From assembly GCF_008642335.1 (NCBI RefSeq), contig NZ_CP029191.1, forward strand, positions 4,960,001-5,024,000: 64,000 nt of DNA, in the 5' to 3' direction. Position numbers and translations under genes: made by a program. This document shows positions 1 to 7,990 of this stretch, piece by piece. Origin of the DNA: Streptomyces venezuelae. GTDB taxonomy: Bacteria; Actinomycetota; Actinomycetes; Streptomycetales; Streptomycetaceae. The stretch's first letter is position 1; each line of letters begins with the position of its first letter. The notes below the pieces were generated by a model. That model saw only the letters and a list, made by a program, of their open reading frames with translations. It was not told where the DNA came from and made no database searches.

Positions 1-753
1 GAACTGCGCCGCCACCGCGCCGCCATGGTCTTCCAGCACTTCGGGCTCCTGCCGCACCGCTCGGTCCTCGACAACGTCGCGTACGGCCTGGAGATCCAGG
101 GCGTCGGCAAGGCCGAACGCCGTGCCAAGGCCCTCGAAGTCGTCAAGAAGGTCGGCCTGGAAGGGCTCGAACAGCGCAAGCCCGGCCAGCTCTCCGGCGG
201 CCAGCAGCAGCGCGTCGGCCTCGCCCGCGCCCTCGCCGTCGATCCCGAAGTCCTCCTGTTCGACGAGCCGTTCAGCGCCCTCGACCCGCTGATCCGCCGC
301 GACATGCAGGAAGAGGTCGTCCGCCTGCACCGCGACGAGGGCCGCACCATGGTCTTCATCACCCACGACCTCAGCGAGGCCCTCAAGCTCGGCGACCGCA
401 TCGCCCTGATGCGCGACGGCCGCGTCGTCCAGGTCGGCACCCCCGAGGAGATCGTCGGCTCCCCGGCCGACGACTACGTCCGCGACTTCGTCCGCGACGT
501 CGTGCGTGCCGACGTCATGAGCGTCCGCAGCGCCATGCGCCCGGCCGAGGGCGACGAGGAGAGCGGCGGTGCGGCGCTCGCCCCCGACGCCAAGGTGACC
601 GAGGCCATCGAGGCCGTCGCCCGCACCGGCTCCCCGGTGCGCGTCATGGACGGCAAGCGCTGCCTCGGCGTCGTCGACCACGCGGGGCTGCTCGCCGTGG
701 TCGCGGGCACGGCCCCCGGATCGGCCTCCGACAAGGGCGAGGTGGTCGCCTGA
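1..753 (+). CDS. Glycine betaine/proline ABC transporter ATP-binding protein, 5'-truncated
   Basis: This is the ATPase subunit of an osmoprotectant (glycine betaine/choline type, OpuA/ProU family) importer. The reading frame is open to base 1 ([14 protein letters not shown]), which is the Q-loop region of this family, so the Walker A part lies outside the window. The ATG at 25 is internal. Visible motifs are the ABC signature [15 protein letters not shown], Walker [13 protein letters not shown] and the switch histidine in VFITHD. After the nucleotide-binding domain comes a short CBS-like tail (about the last 80 residues), which in OpuA-type importers senses ionic strength; here only one degenerate copy is seen. 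The stop shares one base with the start of the permease gene (TGATG), implying translational coupling. Substrate choice between betaine, choline and proline cannot be settled from sequence. Confidence 0.93.
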   Translation, partial: ELRRHRAAMVFQHFGLLPHRSVLDNVAYGLEIQGVGKAERRAKALEVVKKVGLEGLEQRKPGQLSGGQQQRVGLARALAVDPEVLLFDEPFSALDPLIRRDMQEEVVRLHRDEGRTMVFITHDLSEALKLGDRIALMRDGRVVQVGTPEEIVGSPADDYVRDFVRDVVRADVMSVRSAMRPAEGDEESGGAALAPDAKVTEAIEAVARTGSPVRVMDGKRCLGVVDHAGLLAVVAGTAPGSASDKGEVVA

Positions 754-2729
754 TGGCCACCGCCACCGCCTCCAGCCCCGTACGAGATACGGGAATCGGC
801 GCGCTCCTGCGTCACCGTGCCGTCGGCAAGCTCCTGCTGCTCGCCCTCGCCGCGGCGATCCTCGTGCCGATCGCCAACGCCAAGTGGGCCTCCGGCGCCT
901 GGCCGGACGCCCTCACCGTCGACCTGACCGAGCCGCTGGCCAAGACCACCGACTGGATCATCGACAACCGCGACAGCCACCCGCTGTTCATCTACTTCCT
1001 GGGCCACGTCAGCAACGCCATCGTGCTCTCCGTGCGCGGCGTCTACCTCGTGCTGCTCGCCGCGGGCTGGGCCGGCGTGACCATCGGCGCCGGGCTGGTC
1101 GCCTGGCGCGTCGCGGGCGTCAAGCTCGCCGTCCTCGCCTCGTCGGCGTTCGCCGTGTGCGGCCTGCTCGGCATGTGGGTGCCGACCATGCAGACCCTCG
1201 CGCTGATGATCGTGGCCGTCCTCGCCTCGGTCGTCATCGGCCTGCTCCTCGGCCTCGCGGGCGGCCTCAACGACCGGATGTTCCGCATCCTGCGGCCGGT
1301 CCTCGACACCATGCAGGTGCTGCCCGCCTACGCCTACCTGCTGCCGTTCGCCCTCGTCTTCGGCATGGGCGTCCCGGCCGCCATCATCGCGACCGTCGTC
1401 TACGCGGCCCCGCCCATGGCCCGCCTCACCGCGCTCGGCCTGCGCGGCGCCGACGGCGGCGTCATGGAGGCCGTGACCTCGCTCGGCGCGACCGGCAGGC
1501 AGCGCCTCTTCTCCGCGCGCCTGCCCCTCGCCCGCAAGGAACTCCTGCTCGGCCTCAACCAGACGATCATGATGGCGCTCTCCATGGCCGTCATCGCCTC
1601 GGTGATCGGCGCGGGCGGCCTCGGCGACCGCGTCTACCAGGCCCTCTCCACCGTCGACGTCGGCCAGGCGCTCGCCGCCGGCATCCCGATCGTGCTGCTC
1701 GCCGTGGTCCTCGACCGCGTGACCGGCGCGGCAGGGGAGCGCACGGGCGCCCACGCCGAGAGCACCTCGCCGCTGCGCGGCTGGCGCGGCTGGTCGGTCG
1801 CCGCCGTCGCGACGGTCGTCGCCGCGCTCGCCGCCCGCTTCGCGGACCGCGTGGACTGGCCGACCGGCTGGGTCGTCAACATCGCCCCCTCGGTCAACAC
1901 CGGCAAGGAGTGGATGGTCGACCACATCTACACCGGCGTGCCCGTCGTCGGCGGCACCGCGGACTGGGCGGCCAACTTCACCACCTGGTTCCTCAACCCG
2001 CTCAGGGACGGCCTGCAGGGCCTGCCCTGGTGGTCGGTGCTGCTCGTCGTCGCCGCGCTCGCCTGGCTGATCGGCACCTGGCAGACCGCGCTCACCGCCG
2101 TCGCCGCGATGGCCGCGATCGGCGTGCTCGGCGTGTGGGACAAGTCCCTCGACACGCTCGCCCAGGTCCTCGCCGGTGTCGCCGTCACGCTGGTTCTCGG
2201 CTTCGCCATCGGTATCGCGGCCTCCCGCAGCAAGCGGTTCGAGAGCCTGCTGCGCCCGGTGCTCGACGTGTTCCAGACGATGCCGCAGTTCGTGTACCTC
2301 ATCCCGGTCGTCGCCCTCTTCGGCATCGGCCGCGCCCCCGCGGTCGCCGCCGCCGTCGTCTACGCGCTGCCCGCCGTCGTCCGCATCACCACGCAGGGCC
2401 TGAGCCAGGTCGACGCCGCCGCGATGGAGTCCACGCGCTCCCTCGGCGCCACGAGCTGGCAGCAGCTGCGCAAGGTCCAGCTGCCGCTGGCCCGTCCCGC
2501 GCTCATGCTCGCCCTCAACCAGGGCGTCGTCCTGGTCCTCGCCGTCGTCGTCATCGGCGGCCTGGTCGGCGGTGGCGCGCTCGGCTACGACGTCGTCTTC
2601 GGCATCGCGCAGGGCGACCTCGCGACCGGCCTGGTGGCCGGCGCCGCCATCGTCTGCCTCGGCCTCATGCTCGACCGGGTCACGCAGCCGACGACACGTC
2701 GCGGACACAGCGTCAAGAAGGGAGCGTGA
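753..2729 (+). CDS. Glycine betaine ABC transporter permease, two fused permease domains
   Basis: This 658-residue integral membrane protein forms the channel of the betaine importer. It holds two complete binding-protein-dependent permease domains. Each has the family pattern of a DTMQVLP/DVFQTMP segment followed by an EAA-type cytoplasmic loop (AVTSLGATGRQRLFSARLPLARKE near residue 240 and ESTRSLGATSWQQLRKVQLPLARP near 565). Typical ProW-type subunits have one domain, so this is an internal duplication or fusion. One polypeptide could therefore supply both halves of the channel. The extra stretches between domains contain Trp-rich extracytoplasmic segments. It starts inside the stop codon of the ATPase gene and is followed one base later by the binding-protein gene, so all three are one operon. 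Family assignment is firm. Confidence 0.94.
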   Translation: MATATASSPVRDTGIGALLRHRAVGKLLLLALAAAILVPIANAKWASGAWPDALTVDLTEPLAKTTDWIIDNRDSHPLFIYFLGHVSNAIVLSVRGVYLVLLAAGWAGVTIGAGLVAWRVAGVKLAVLASSAFAVCGLLGMWVPTMQTLALMIVAVLASVVIGLLLGLAGGLNDRMFRILRPVLDTMQVLPAYAYLLPFALVFGMGVPAAIIATVVYAAPPMARLTALGLRGADGGVMEAVTSLGATGRQRLFSARLPLARKELLLGLNQTIMMALSMAVIASVIGAGGLGDRVYQALSTVDVGQALAAGIPIVLLAVVLDRVTGAAGERTGAHAESTSPLRGWRGWSVAAVATVVAALAARFADRVDWPTGWVVNIAPSVNTGKEWMVDHIYTGVPVVGGTADWAANFTTWFLNPLRDGLQGLPWWSVLLVVAALAWLIGTWQTALTAVAAMAAIGVLGVWDKSLDTLAQVLAGVAVTLVLGFAIGIAASRSKRFESLLRPVLDVFQTMPQFVYLIPVVALFGIGRAPAVAAAVVYALPAVVRITTQGLSQVDAAAMESTRSLGATSWQQLRKVQLPLARPALMLALNQGVVLVLAVVVIGGLVGGGALGYDVVFGIAQGDLATGLVAGAAIVCLGLMLDRVTQPTTRRGHSVKKGA

Positions 2730-2730
2730 C

Positions 2731-3696
2731 ATGCGAGTTCGTACGCGTGTCATGAGTGCCGTCACGGCCGGCGGCGCGCTCCTCGCGCTCTCCGGCTGCG
2801 GCGCCGCCGACATGAGCAAGCAGGCGTCGCCGTACGCGAACGCCGAGGGCGCCAAGACGGTGACCCTCTCGGTCCAGTCGTGGGTCGGCGCGCAGGCGGA
2901 CGTCGCCGTCGCCGAGTACCTGCTCAAGAACGAGCTGGACTACCGCGTCGACAAGGTCCAGATCGACGAGGTCCCGGCCTGGGACGCGCTGAGCCAGGGC
3001 CGCGTCGACGCGATCATGGAGGACTGGGGCCACCCGGACCAGGAACAGCGGTACGTCAAGGACAAGAAGACGATCGTGCCCGGCGGCGACGTCGGCGTGA
3101 CCGGGCACATCGGCTGGTACGTCCCCACGTACTTCGCGAAGAAGCACCCGGACGTCACGGACTGGAAGAACCTCAACAAGTACGCGGACCAGTTCAAGAC
3201 GTCCGAGAGCGGCAGCAAGGGCCAGCTCATGGACGGCTCCCCGTCGTACGTGACGAACGACAAGGCGCTCGTGCAGAACCTCGACCTGGACTACCAGGTC
3301 GTCTTCGCGGGCTCCGAGGCGGCGCAGATCACCCAGATCGAGCAGTTCGCCAAGCAGAAGAAGCCGTTCCTCACCTACTGGTACAAGCCGCAGTGGCTCT
3401 TCGAGAAGGTGCCGATGACGGAGGTGAAGCTGCCCGCGTACAAGGAGGGCTGCGACGCCGACCCGGCGAAGATCAAGTGTGCCTATCCGCACACCCCGTT
3501 GCAGAAGTACTTCAACGCGGACTTCGCGAAGAACGGCGGCAAGGCCGCGGAGTTCCTGAAGAACTTCACGTGGTCGGAGGAGGACCAGAACGAGGTCTCC
3601 CTGATGATCGCCGACAAGAAGATGTCGCCGGACGACGCCGCGAAGGCATGGATCGACAAGAACGAGTCGAAGTGGAAGGCGTGGCTGCCGAAGTAG
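2731..3696 (+). CDS. Glycine betaine ABC transporter substrate-binding lipoprotein
   Basis: This is an OpuAC-family extracellular solute receptor of 321 residues. It begins with a lipoprotein signal peptide ending in LSGC, so the mature protein is lipid-anchored at Cys near residue 23. The body matches the family: SVQSWVGAQADV at the start of lobe 1, VPAWDALSQGRVDAIMEDW, HIGWYVPTYF, and TYWYKPQWLF. These supply the tryptophan/tyrosine box that cages quaternary ammonium groups. The ATG at 2731 was chosen because it directly precedes the signal peptide and has the ribosome site AAGGGAG; an in-frame upstream extension would run through the permease gene. It is the last gene of the importer operon and is followed by a strong hairpin. 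Confidence 0.94.
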   Translation: MRVRTRVMSAVTAGGALLALSGCGAADMSKQASPYANAEGAKTVTLSVQSWVGAQADVAVAEYLLKNELDYRVDKVQIDEVPAWDALSQGRVDAIMEDWGHPDQEQRYVKDKKTIVPGGDVGVTGHIGWYVPTYFAKKHPDVTDWKNLNKYADQFKTSESGSKGQLMDGSPSYVTNDKALVQNLDLDYQVVFAGSEAAQITQIEQFAKQKKPFLTYWYKPQWLFEKVPMTEVKLPAYKEGCDADPAKIKCAYPHTPLQKYFNADFAKNGGKAAEFLKNFTWSEEDQNEVSLMIADKKMSPDDAAKAWIDKNESKWKAWLPK

Positions 3697-3716
3697 CGGC
3701 CTGCTGACTGTGTGAA

Positions 3717-3751
3717 GGTGCCGGGCTCCCGCTGGCCGGGGGCCCGGCACC
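3717..3751. terminator. Bidirectional hairpin terminator between convergent genes
   Basis: A perfect 10-bp inverted repeat (GGTGCCGGGC at 3717-3726 with GCCCGGCACC at 3742-3751) with a 15-base loop fills the 56-base gap between the betaine importer operon and the stop of the minus-strand PEP-mutase-like gene. It has no U-run, as is usual for actinobacterial terminators. Confidence 0.8.
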
Positions 3752-3752
3752 G

Positions 3753-4511
3753 TCATGCGTGGCGCAGTCCGTCGGTGATGTCGCGCAGCGCGGCCATGGT
3801 GCGGCGCAGCAGACCGGGGCCGAACGTGACGCGGTTCGCGCCGAGTTCGCCCAGCTGGCGGAGGGAGGGGCCGTCCGGCATGGCGAGGACGTTGAGCGGT
3901 CCCTCGATGCCCGCCCGCAGGACGGGGATCGCCTCGGGCGGCGCGAGGATCGGGTAGACGCAGTCCGCGCCCGCCGCCACGTACAGGCGGGCCCGCTCGA
4001 CGGCCCGCTCCGGATCGGTGACCCCGCGGACGAACGTGTCGACGCGCGCGTTGATCACCAGCCGGTCGCCCGCCGCATCCCGGACCTCGGCCAGCCAGTC
4101 GGCCTGCTCGCGCGGGTCCCGCAGGATGCCCGCGGTGCCGTCGCCGTCGCCGTCTTCGGCGTAGGAGTCCTCCAGGTTGCAGCCGACGGCGCCCGTTTCG
4201 AGGATGCGCTCGACCAGCTCCTTGGCAGGCAGGCCGTAACCGCCCTCGGCGTCCATCGTCACCGGTACGCCGACGGCCCGGGTGATGCGGCCCACCGCCT
4301 CGAACATCAGCTTCGGCGGCACCTGCCCGTCCTCGTACCCGAGGGAGAGCGCGATGCCCGCGCTGGGCGTGGCGAGTGCCTCGTGTCCGGCCTCCTCGAA
4401 GACCCGGGCGCTCGCGGCGTCCCAGGGTCCGGGCAGGACGAGCGGGTCGCCGGGTGCCCGGCCGTGGTGCAGGGCGCGCAGCGTGGCGGCAGCGTCCGCG
4501 GGGTTCACCAT
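3753..4511 (-). CDS. Isocitrate lyase/PEP mutase family protein
   Basis: The 252-residue protein belongs to the PEP mutase/isocitrate lyase superfamily (TIM barrel, Mg2+-dependent C-C or P-C bond lyases). Visible family features are a VLPGPWDAASARVFEEAG opening, SLGYEDGQ, the metal-binding VTMDAEGGYG region and the GCNLEDSY segment. The usual catalytic KCGH loop of true isocitrate lyases is absent, so it is one of the many short oxaloacetate- or carboxy-PEP-like lyases of unknown substrate. The ATG at 4511 starts the conserved N-terminus. A longer reading frame upstream merely runs through the neighbouring gene. Its first 7 bases overlap the 3' end of the AhpD-like gene upstream, so it is the third gene of a coupled three-gene operon. 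Confidence 0.88.
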   Translation of the reverse strand: MVNPADAAATLRALHHGRAPGDPLVLPGPWDAASARVFEEAGHEALATPSAGIALSLGYEDGQVPPKLMFEAVGRITRAVGVPVTMDAEGGYGLPAKELVERILETGAVGCNLEDSYAEDGDGDGTAGILRDPREQADWLAEVRDAAGDRLVINARVDTFVRGVTDPERAVERARLYVAAGADCVYPILAPPEAIPVLRAGIEGPLNVLAMPDGPSLRQLGELGANRVTFGPGLLRRTMAALRDITDGLRHA

Positions 4512-4951
4512 GCCGGGCCTCCCGGGGCGATGCGGCGGCTGACCATCAGCCGGTTCCAGCTGTTGATGACGGTGATCACGCCGAGGAGATGGGCGAGTTC
4601 GCCTTCGCCGAAGAGCTCGGCGGCCTTCGCGTACGCGGCGTCGGGCACGTATCCCTCGGTGAGGACGGTGACGGCCTCGGTGAGGGCGAGGGCCGCGCGT
4701 TCGCGCTCGCTGAAGAGGTCGCCCGCCTCCTCCCAGGCGTTGAGGAGCGCGATGCGCTTCGGGGTCTCGCCGTGCTCCAGGGCGACGTCCACGTGCATGT
4801 CGAGGCAGAAGGCGCAGGCGTTGATCTGCGAGGCCCGCACCATCACGAGCTCGGCGAGCACCGGGTCGCCGAGGCCCTTCTTCGCGGCGGCGCTCAGCGC
4901 GCTCATGGCGCCGGCGACGCCGCGGTCCAAGTGCGTGGTGCGAGGGGTCAC
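4505..4951 (-). CDS. Carboxymuconolactone decarboxylase/AhpD-like protein, second copy
   Basis: A small all-alpha protein (about 148 residues) of the AhpD-like family. It carries the redox-active motif in INACAFCLDMH, i.e. CAFC followed by a histidine three residues on, the signature of alkylhydroperoxidase-type peroxidatic cysteines. The GTG at 4951 overlaps the stop of the preceding paralogue by four bases (GTGA), a classic coupled start; upstream ATG-initiated extensions would intrude into that gene. It is clearly a duplicate of the neighbour (shared ELVMVRASQIN-CAFCLDMH, ALTEAVTVLT, VITVINSWNR), but diverged enough to be an old duplication. It probably functions as a peroxidase or disulfide reductase, or as part of a heteromer with its neighbour. 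Substrate is unknown. Confidence 0.88.
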   Translation of the reverse strand: MTPRTTHLDRGVAGAMSALSAAAKKGLGDPVLAELVMVRASQINACAFCLDMHVDVALEHGETPKRIALLNAWEEAGDLFSERERAALALTEAVTVLTEGYVPDAAYAKAAELFGEGELAHLLGVITVINSWNRLMVSRRIAPGGPAW

Positions 4952-5442
4952 TTGTCGCCCTCGGCCTTGTAGTGGCCCGGCACCATCCGCGTGCTGACAC
5001 CGAAGCGGTTCCACGCGTTGATGACGGTGATCGCGGCGATCAGCTGGGTCAGCTCCGCCTCGTCGAAGTGCGCGGCGGCCTTCGCGTACACCTCGTCGGG
5101 CACGAAGCCGTCGGTCAGTACGGTGATGGCCTCGGTCAGCTCGATCGCGGCGATCTCCTTCGCCGTGTAGAAGTGCTGCGACTCCTCCCAGGCGCTGAGC
5201 TGGATGATCCGCTCGACGCTCTCGCCCGCCGCGAGGGCGTCCTTGGAGTGCATGTCGAGGCAGAACGCGCAGTGGTTGATCTGTGATGCGCGGATCTTGA
5301 CCAGTTCGAAGATGACCGGGTCGAGGCCCTTACGGGCGGCCGCGTCGAGTCTGATCATCGCCTTGTAGACCTCGGGGGCGTGCTGGGACCAGGCGAGGCG
5401 GGGGGTGTGCTCGTGGACGTGAGGTTCGGAGGAAGTGCTCAT
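4948..5442 (-). CDS. Carboxymuconolactone decarboxylase/AhpD-like protein, first copy
   Basis: First gene of the minus-strand operon, 164 residues from the ATG at 5442. Same family and the same active-site pattern (INHCAFCLDMH) as the downstream copy, with the conserved Glu upstream (FELVKIRASQ). The N-terminal 15 residues are His-rich (HVHEHTP) and could bind metal or simply be a tail. The start lies 47 bases from the divergently transcribed MocR regulator, so the two probably share a control region and the regulator likely governs this operon (inference from layout). A longer upstream frame exists but overlaps the regulator coding region on the other strand. Confidence 0.88.
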   Translation of the reverse strand: MSTSSEPHVHEHTPRLAWSQHAPEVYKAMIRLDAAARKGLDPVIFELVKIRASQINHCAFCLDMHSKDALAAGESVERIIQLSAWEESQHFYTAKEIAAIELTEAITVLTDGFVPDEVYAKAAAHFDEAELTQLIAAITVINAWNRFGVSTRMVPGHYKAEGDK

Positions 5443-5489
5443 GGTGTCGACGGTACGGCGGGAGTAGCCCACGGGTATGGTCCATTTCC
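5443..5489. promoter_or_regulatory. Divergent control region for AhpD-like operon and MocR regulator
   Basis: This 47-base gap holds a TATGGT -10-like hexamer at 5476-5481, eight bases ahead of the MocR ATG, with no purine-rich ribosome site between them; this fits a leaderless MocR mRNA. It also contains the direct repeat CCAT-TT-CCAT (5482-5491), of the kind MocR proteins bind. No convincing -35 was found, so the promoter call is tentative. Confidence 0.4.
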
Positions 5490-6896
5490 ATGGGAGAAAC
5501 GTGGGCCACTCTGGGCGTCGACCTTCACCTGGAGACCGGCGGCGACGCGTCGCGCCACGGCGTCCGCAAGGGCCTGACGGACGCGCTGCGCCAGGCCGTG
5601 CGCGGCGGCCGCCTCGCTCCCGGCACCCGCCTGCCGTCGTCGCGCTCGCTCGCCGTCGACCTCGGCATCGCACGGAACACGGTCGCCGACGCGTACGCCG
5701 ATCTGGTCGCCGAGGGCTGGCTCACGGCGCGCCAGGGTTCGGGCACGCGCGTCGCGGAGCGTGTGGTCACGCCCCCGGTGCGGCCCGCGCCGCCGCGCAG
5801 GACGGGCGGGACGCCCACGTACAACCTGACCCCCGGCTCGCCTGACCTCGCCTCGTTCCCGCGCGCGGAGTGGCTCAAGGCGGCCCGGCGCGCGCTGGCG
5901 GCGGCCCCGCACAGTGCCCTCGGGTACGCGGACCCGCGCGGCCGCGTCGAGCTGCGCACCGCACTCGCCGGGTACCTCGCGCGGGCGCGGGGCGTCCACG
6001 CCGACCCCGACCGCATCGTCGTCACCGCCGGGTTCGTGCACGCCCTCGCCGTCATGGGCCGGGTGCTGCGGGCGCGCGGGGAGCGGGAGGTCACCGTCGA
6101 GTCGTACGGCCTCGACCTCCACTGGAACCTGCTGCACCACGCGGGCCTGCGCACGGTGCCCCTCGCCTTCGACGCGCTTGGCACCGACGTGTCGAGGCTC
6201 GGCCCCGGCTCGGCGAAGGCGGTGCTGCTCACCCCCGCGCACCAGTTCCCGATGGGCGTGCCGCTCCACCCCGACCGGCGCGCCGCCGCCGTCGACTGGG
6301 CGCGGCGCGAGGGCGGGGTGATCATCGAGGACGACTACGACGGGGAGTTCCGCTACGACCGCCAGCCGGTCGGCGCGCTTCAGGGTCTCGATCCCGAGCA
6401 CGTGATCTACCTCGGCACGGCGAGCAAGTCCCTCGCGCCCGGTCTGCGCCTCGGCTGGATGGTGCTGCCGTCCGCCCTGCACGCGGAGGTCCTCGCGGAG
6501 AAGGAGGCCGCGGGCGCGTCCTGCGGCGTGCTCGACCAGCTGACGCTCGCGGAGTTCATCACGTCGGGGGCGTACGACCGCCATGTCCGTGCCGCACGGC
6601 TGCGGTACCGGCGCCGCAGGGACCAACTGGTGGAGGCGGTGGCGGGGCGGGCGCCCGAGGTCCGCGCGACCGGCATCGCGGCGGGCCTGCACGCGGTGCT
6701 CCAACTGCCGCCGGGCACCGAACAGTCCGTCGTCCAGGCCGCCAACTGGGAGCGGCTCGCGGTCCACGGCCTGACCCGCTTCCGCCACCCGCTGACGACG
6801 ACACCACGGCAGGACGCGCTGGTGGTGGGGTACGGGACACCTGCGGAGCATGCGTGGGCGGGGGCGTTGGGGGCGTTGGGCCGGGCGTTGCCGTGA
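5490..6896 (+). CDS. MocR-type transcriptional regulator (GntR HTH fused to PLP aminotransferase fold)
   Basis: The 468-residue protein has an N-terminal GntR winged helix (about residues 10-80: LTDALRQAVRGGRLAPGTRLPSS, then ARNTVADAYADLVAEGWLTARQGSGT). A linker follows, then a fold-type I aminotransferase-like domain (about 110-460) containing EDDYDGEFRYD and the PLP-lysine region YLGTASKSLAPGLRLGW. MocR proteins sense PLP or an amino acid-PLP adduct rather than catalyse. PdxR and GabR are the studied members. Its divergence from the AhpD/PEP-mutase operon suggests that operon as the target and an amine or vitamin B6-linked signal, which is inference. The ATG at 5490 gives the family's usual N-terminus; lack of an upstream ribosome site suggests leaderless translation. 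Confidence 0.9.
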   Translation: MGETWATLGVDLHLETGGDASRHGVRKGLTDALRQAVRGGRLAPGTRLPSSRSLAVDLGIARNTVADAYADLVAEGWLTARQGSGTRVAERVVTPPVRPAPPRRTGGTPTYNLTPGSPDLASFPRAEWLKAARRALAAAPHSALGYADPRGRVELRTALAGYLARARGVHADPDRIVVTAGFVHALAVMGRVLRARGEREVTVESYGLDLHWNLLHHAGLRTVPLAFDALGTDVSRLGPGSAKAVLLTPAHQFPMGVPLHPDRRAAAVDWARREGGVIIEDDYDGEFRYDRQPVGALQGLDPEHVIYLGTASKSLAPGLRLGWMVLPSALHAEVLAEKEAAGASCGVLDQLTLAEFITSGAYDRHVRAARLRYRRRRDQLVEAVAGRAPEVRATGIAAGLHAVLQLPPGTEQSVVQAANWERLAVHGLTRFRHPLTTTPRQDALVVGYGTPAEHAWAGALGALGRALP

Positions 6897-6904
6897 GGGC
6901 AGGC

Positions 6905-7050
6905 AGAATCAGCCCCTTGGGGGTCCCCCCAACTCCTTCAGAGCTTGGGGGAGATTGAGGAGCGGGGTCCGGGGCGGAGCCCCGGGGCGGTGCCTCCAGG
7001 CCTCCGGTTCCGTGCATCACCGGCTCCGCCGGTTCGTCCTCAAACGCCGG
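6905..7050. repeat. Dispersed Streptomyces-type intergenic palindrome cluster
   Basis: The gap between two convergent genes is packed with short inverted repeats: CCCCCAA/TTGGGGG around 6926-6955, CCGGGGC-GGA-GCCCCGG (6969-6985) and ACCGGC-TCC-GCCGGT (7019-7033). They are followed by a TCAAACGCCGGACGGGCTGG segment. I recognise these strings as ones recurring between genes in many Streptomyces genomes. The last part supplies the final codons and stop of the minus-strand gene. Likely roles are transcription termination or mRNA end protection. Confidence 0.6.
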
Positions 7051-7897
7051 ACGGGCTGGTACTCGTATCCGCCGCCGCCTCGCCGAACCGCGCCAGCGCC
7101 AACGCCCCCGCGACCGCCACCGCGAAGCCCGAAATCGCCAGCCAGCCCAGGCCGTCCCGCGTGCGGTCGCCGAGCCAGACGACGCCCACCAGCGCGGGGC
7201 CGATCGTCTCGCCGATCACCATGCCCGCCGTCGCCGTCGTCACCGACCCGCGCTGCAGCGCCGACGTGAGCAGCAGGAACGCCGCGCCTCCGCCCACCAG
7301 CAGCGCGTACGTCGCCGGGTTGGCGAGCAGCGCGCCCGGCGACACGTCGTCGATGAGGCGCACGGTCACCTCGACGACCCCGAACCCGCATCCCGCCCCG
7401 AGGCCCAGCGCCAGCGCCCGCCCCCGGTCGGGCAGCCGCCCCGCGACGGCGCCGAGCGCAAGCACGGCGACGGCGATGCCGAGCATCACGTACCGCAGCG
7501 TCGTCGATCCGGTCCGGTCGCCCTCGTCGCCGGACGCGAGGCCCAGCATCGCGAGGCCCGCGCAGACGACGCCGACCGCGCCCCACTCGACGCCGCTGAG
7601 CCGCACCCGGAGCAGCCGCGCCGCGACCACCGCCGTGACGGCGAGACTCGCCGCGAGCGCCGCGCCCACGGCGTAGATCGGGACGGAGCGCAGCGCCACG
7701 ATCTGCAGCAGGAAGCCGAGTCCGTCGAGGGCGAGCCCCGCGACGTACCGCCACTGGCGCACGGCGCGCAGCAGCAGCGCCGGGTCGACCCCGGAGCCGG
7801 TGCCCGGCGCGGTGGCGCGCGTGGCGACCGCCTGGAGAACCGAGGCCGTACCGAAGCAGACCGCTGAGCCGAGCGCGCACATCATCCCAAGAGACAC
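7040..7897 (-). CDS. DMT/EamA-like membrane transporter
   Basis: A 285-residue hydrophobic protein with about nine to ten predicted transmembrane helices arranged as two similar halves, typical of drug/metabolite (EamA-like) exporters; e.g. GSAVCFGTASVLQAVATRA at the N-terminus and MVIGETIGPALVGVVWLGD in the C-terminal half. No substrate motif is visible. The start is a GTG at 7897. The last five residues (SPSGV) and the TGA are encoded by the intergenic repeat that begins here, so the natural C-terminus may have been captured by that repeat. It is followed upstream by an apparently unrelated hydrolase gene on the same strand with a 93-base gap. Confidence 0.75.
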   Translation of the reverse strand: MSLGMMCALGSAVCFGTASVLQAVATRATAPGTGSGVDPALLLRAVRQWRYVAGLALDGLGFLLQIVALRSVPIYAVGAALAASLAVTAVVAARLLRVRLSGVEWGAVGVVCAGLAMLGLASGDEGDRTGSTTLRYVMLGIAVAVLALGAVAGRLPDRGRALALGLGAGCGFGVVEVTVRLIDDVSPGALLANPATYALLVGGGAAFLLLTSALQRGSVTTATAGMVIGETIGPALVGVVWLGDRTRDGLGWLAISGFAVAVAGALALARFGEAAADTSTSPSGV

Positions 7898-7931
7898 GAA
7901 GTGACTGTAGAGGAAGGTGGGTCAAAGGAGG

Positions 7932-7962
7932 CCCAAAGGACATCGGAGACCCAAGGGACATC
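7932..7962. repeat. Short imperfect direct repeat
   Basis: CCCAAAGGACATC (7932-7944) is repeated 18 bases on as CCCAAGGGACATC (7950-7962), between the DMT transporter and the serine hydrolase gene. It is probably replication slippage; an operator role for the downstream transporter gene cannot be excluded. Confidence 0.45.
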
Positions 7963-7990
7963 CGGTGCGGGCGGAGCCGGACCGGCATGC

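Noticed and set aside
474..2927. 817-residue minus-strand open frame across the betaine permease gene
   Set aside because: Low-complexity Arg/Asp/Gly-rich translation antisense to a conserved membrane protein; a GC-bias shadow.
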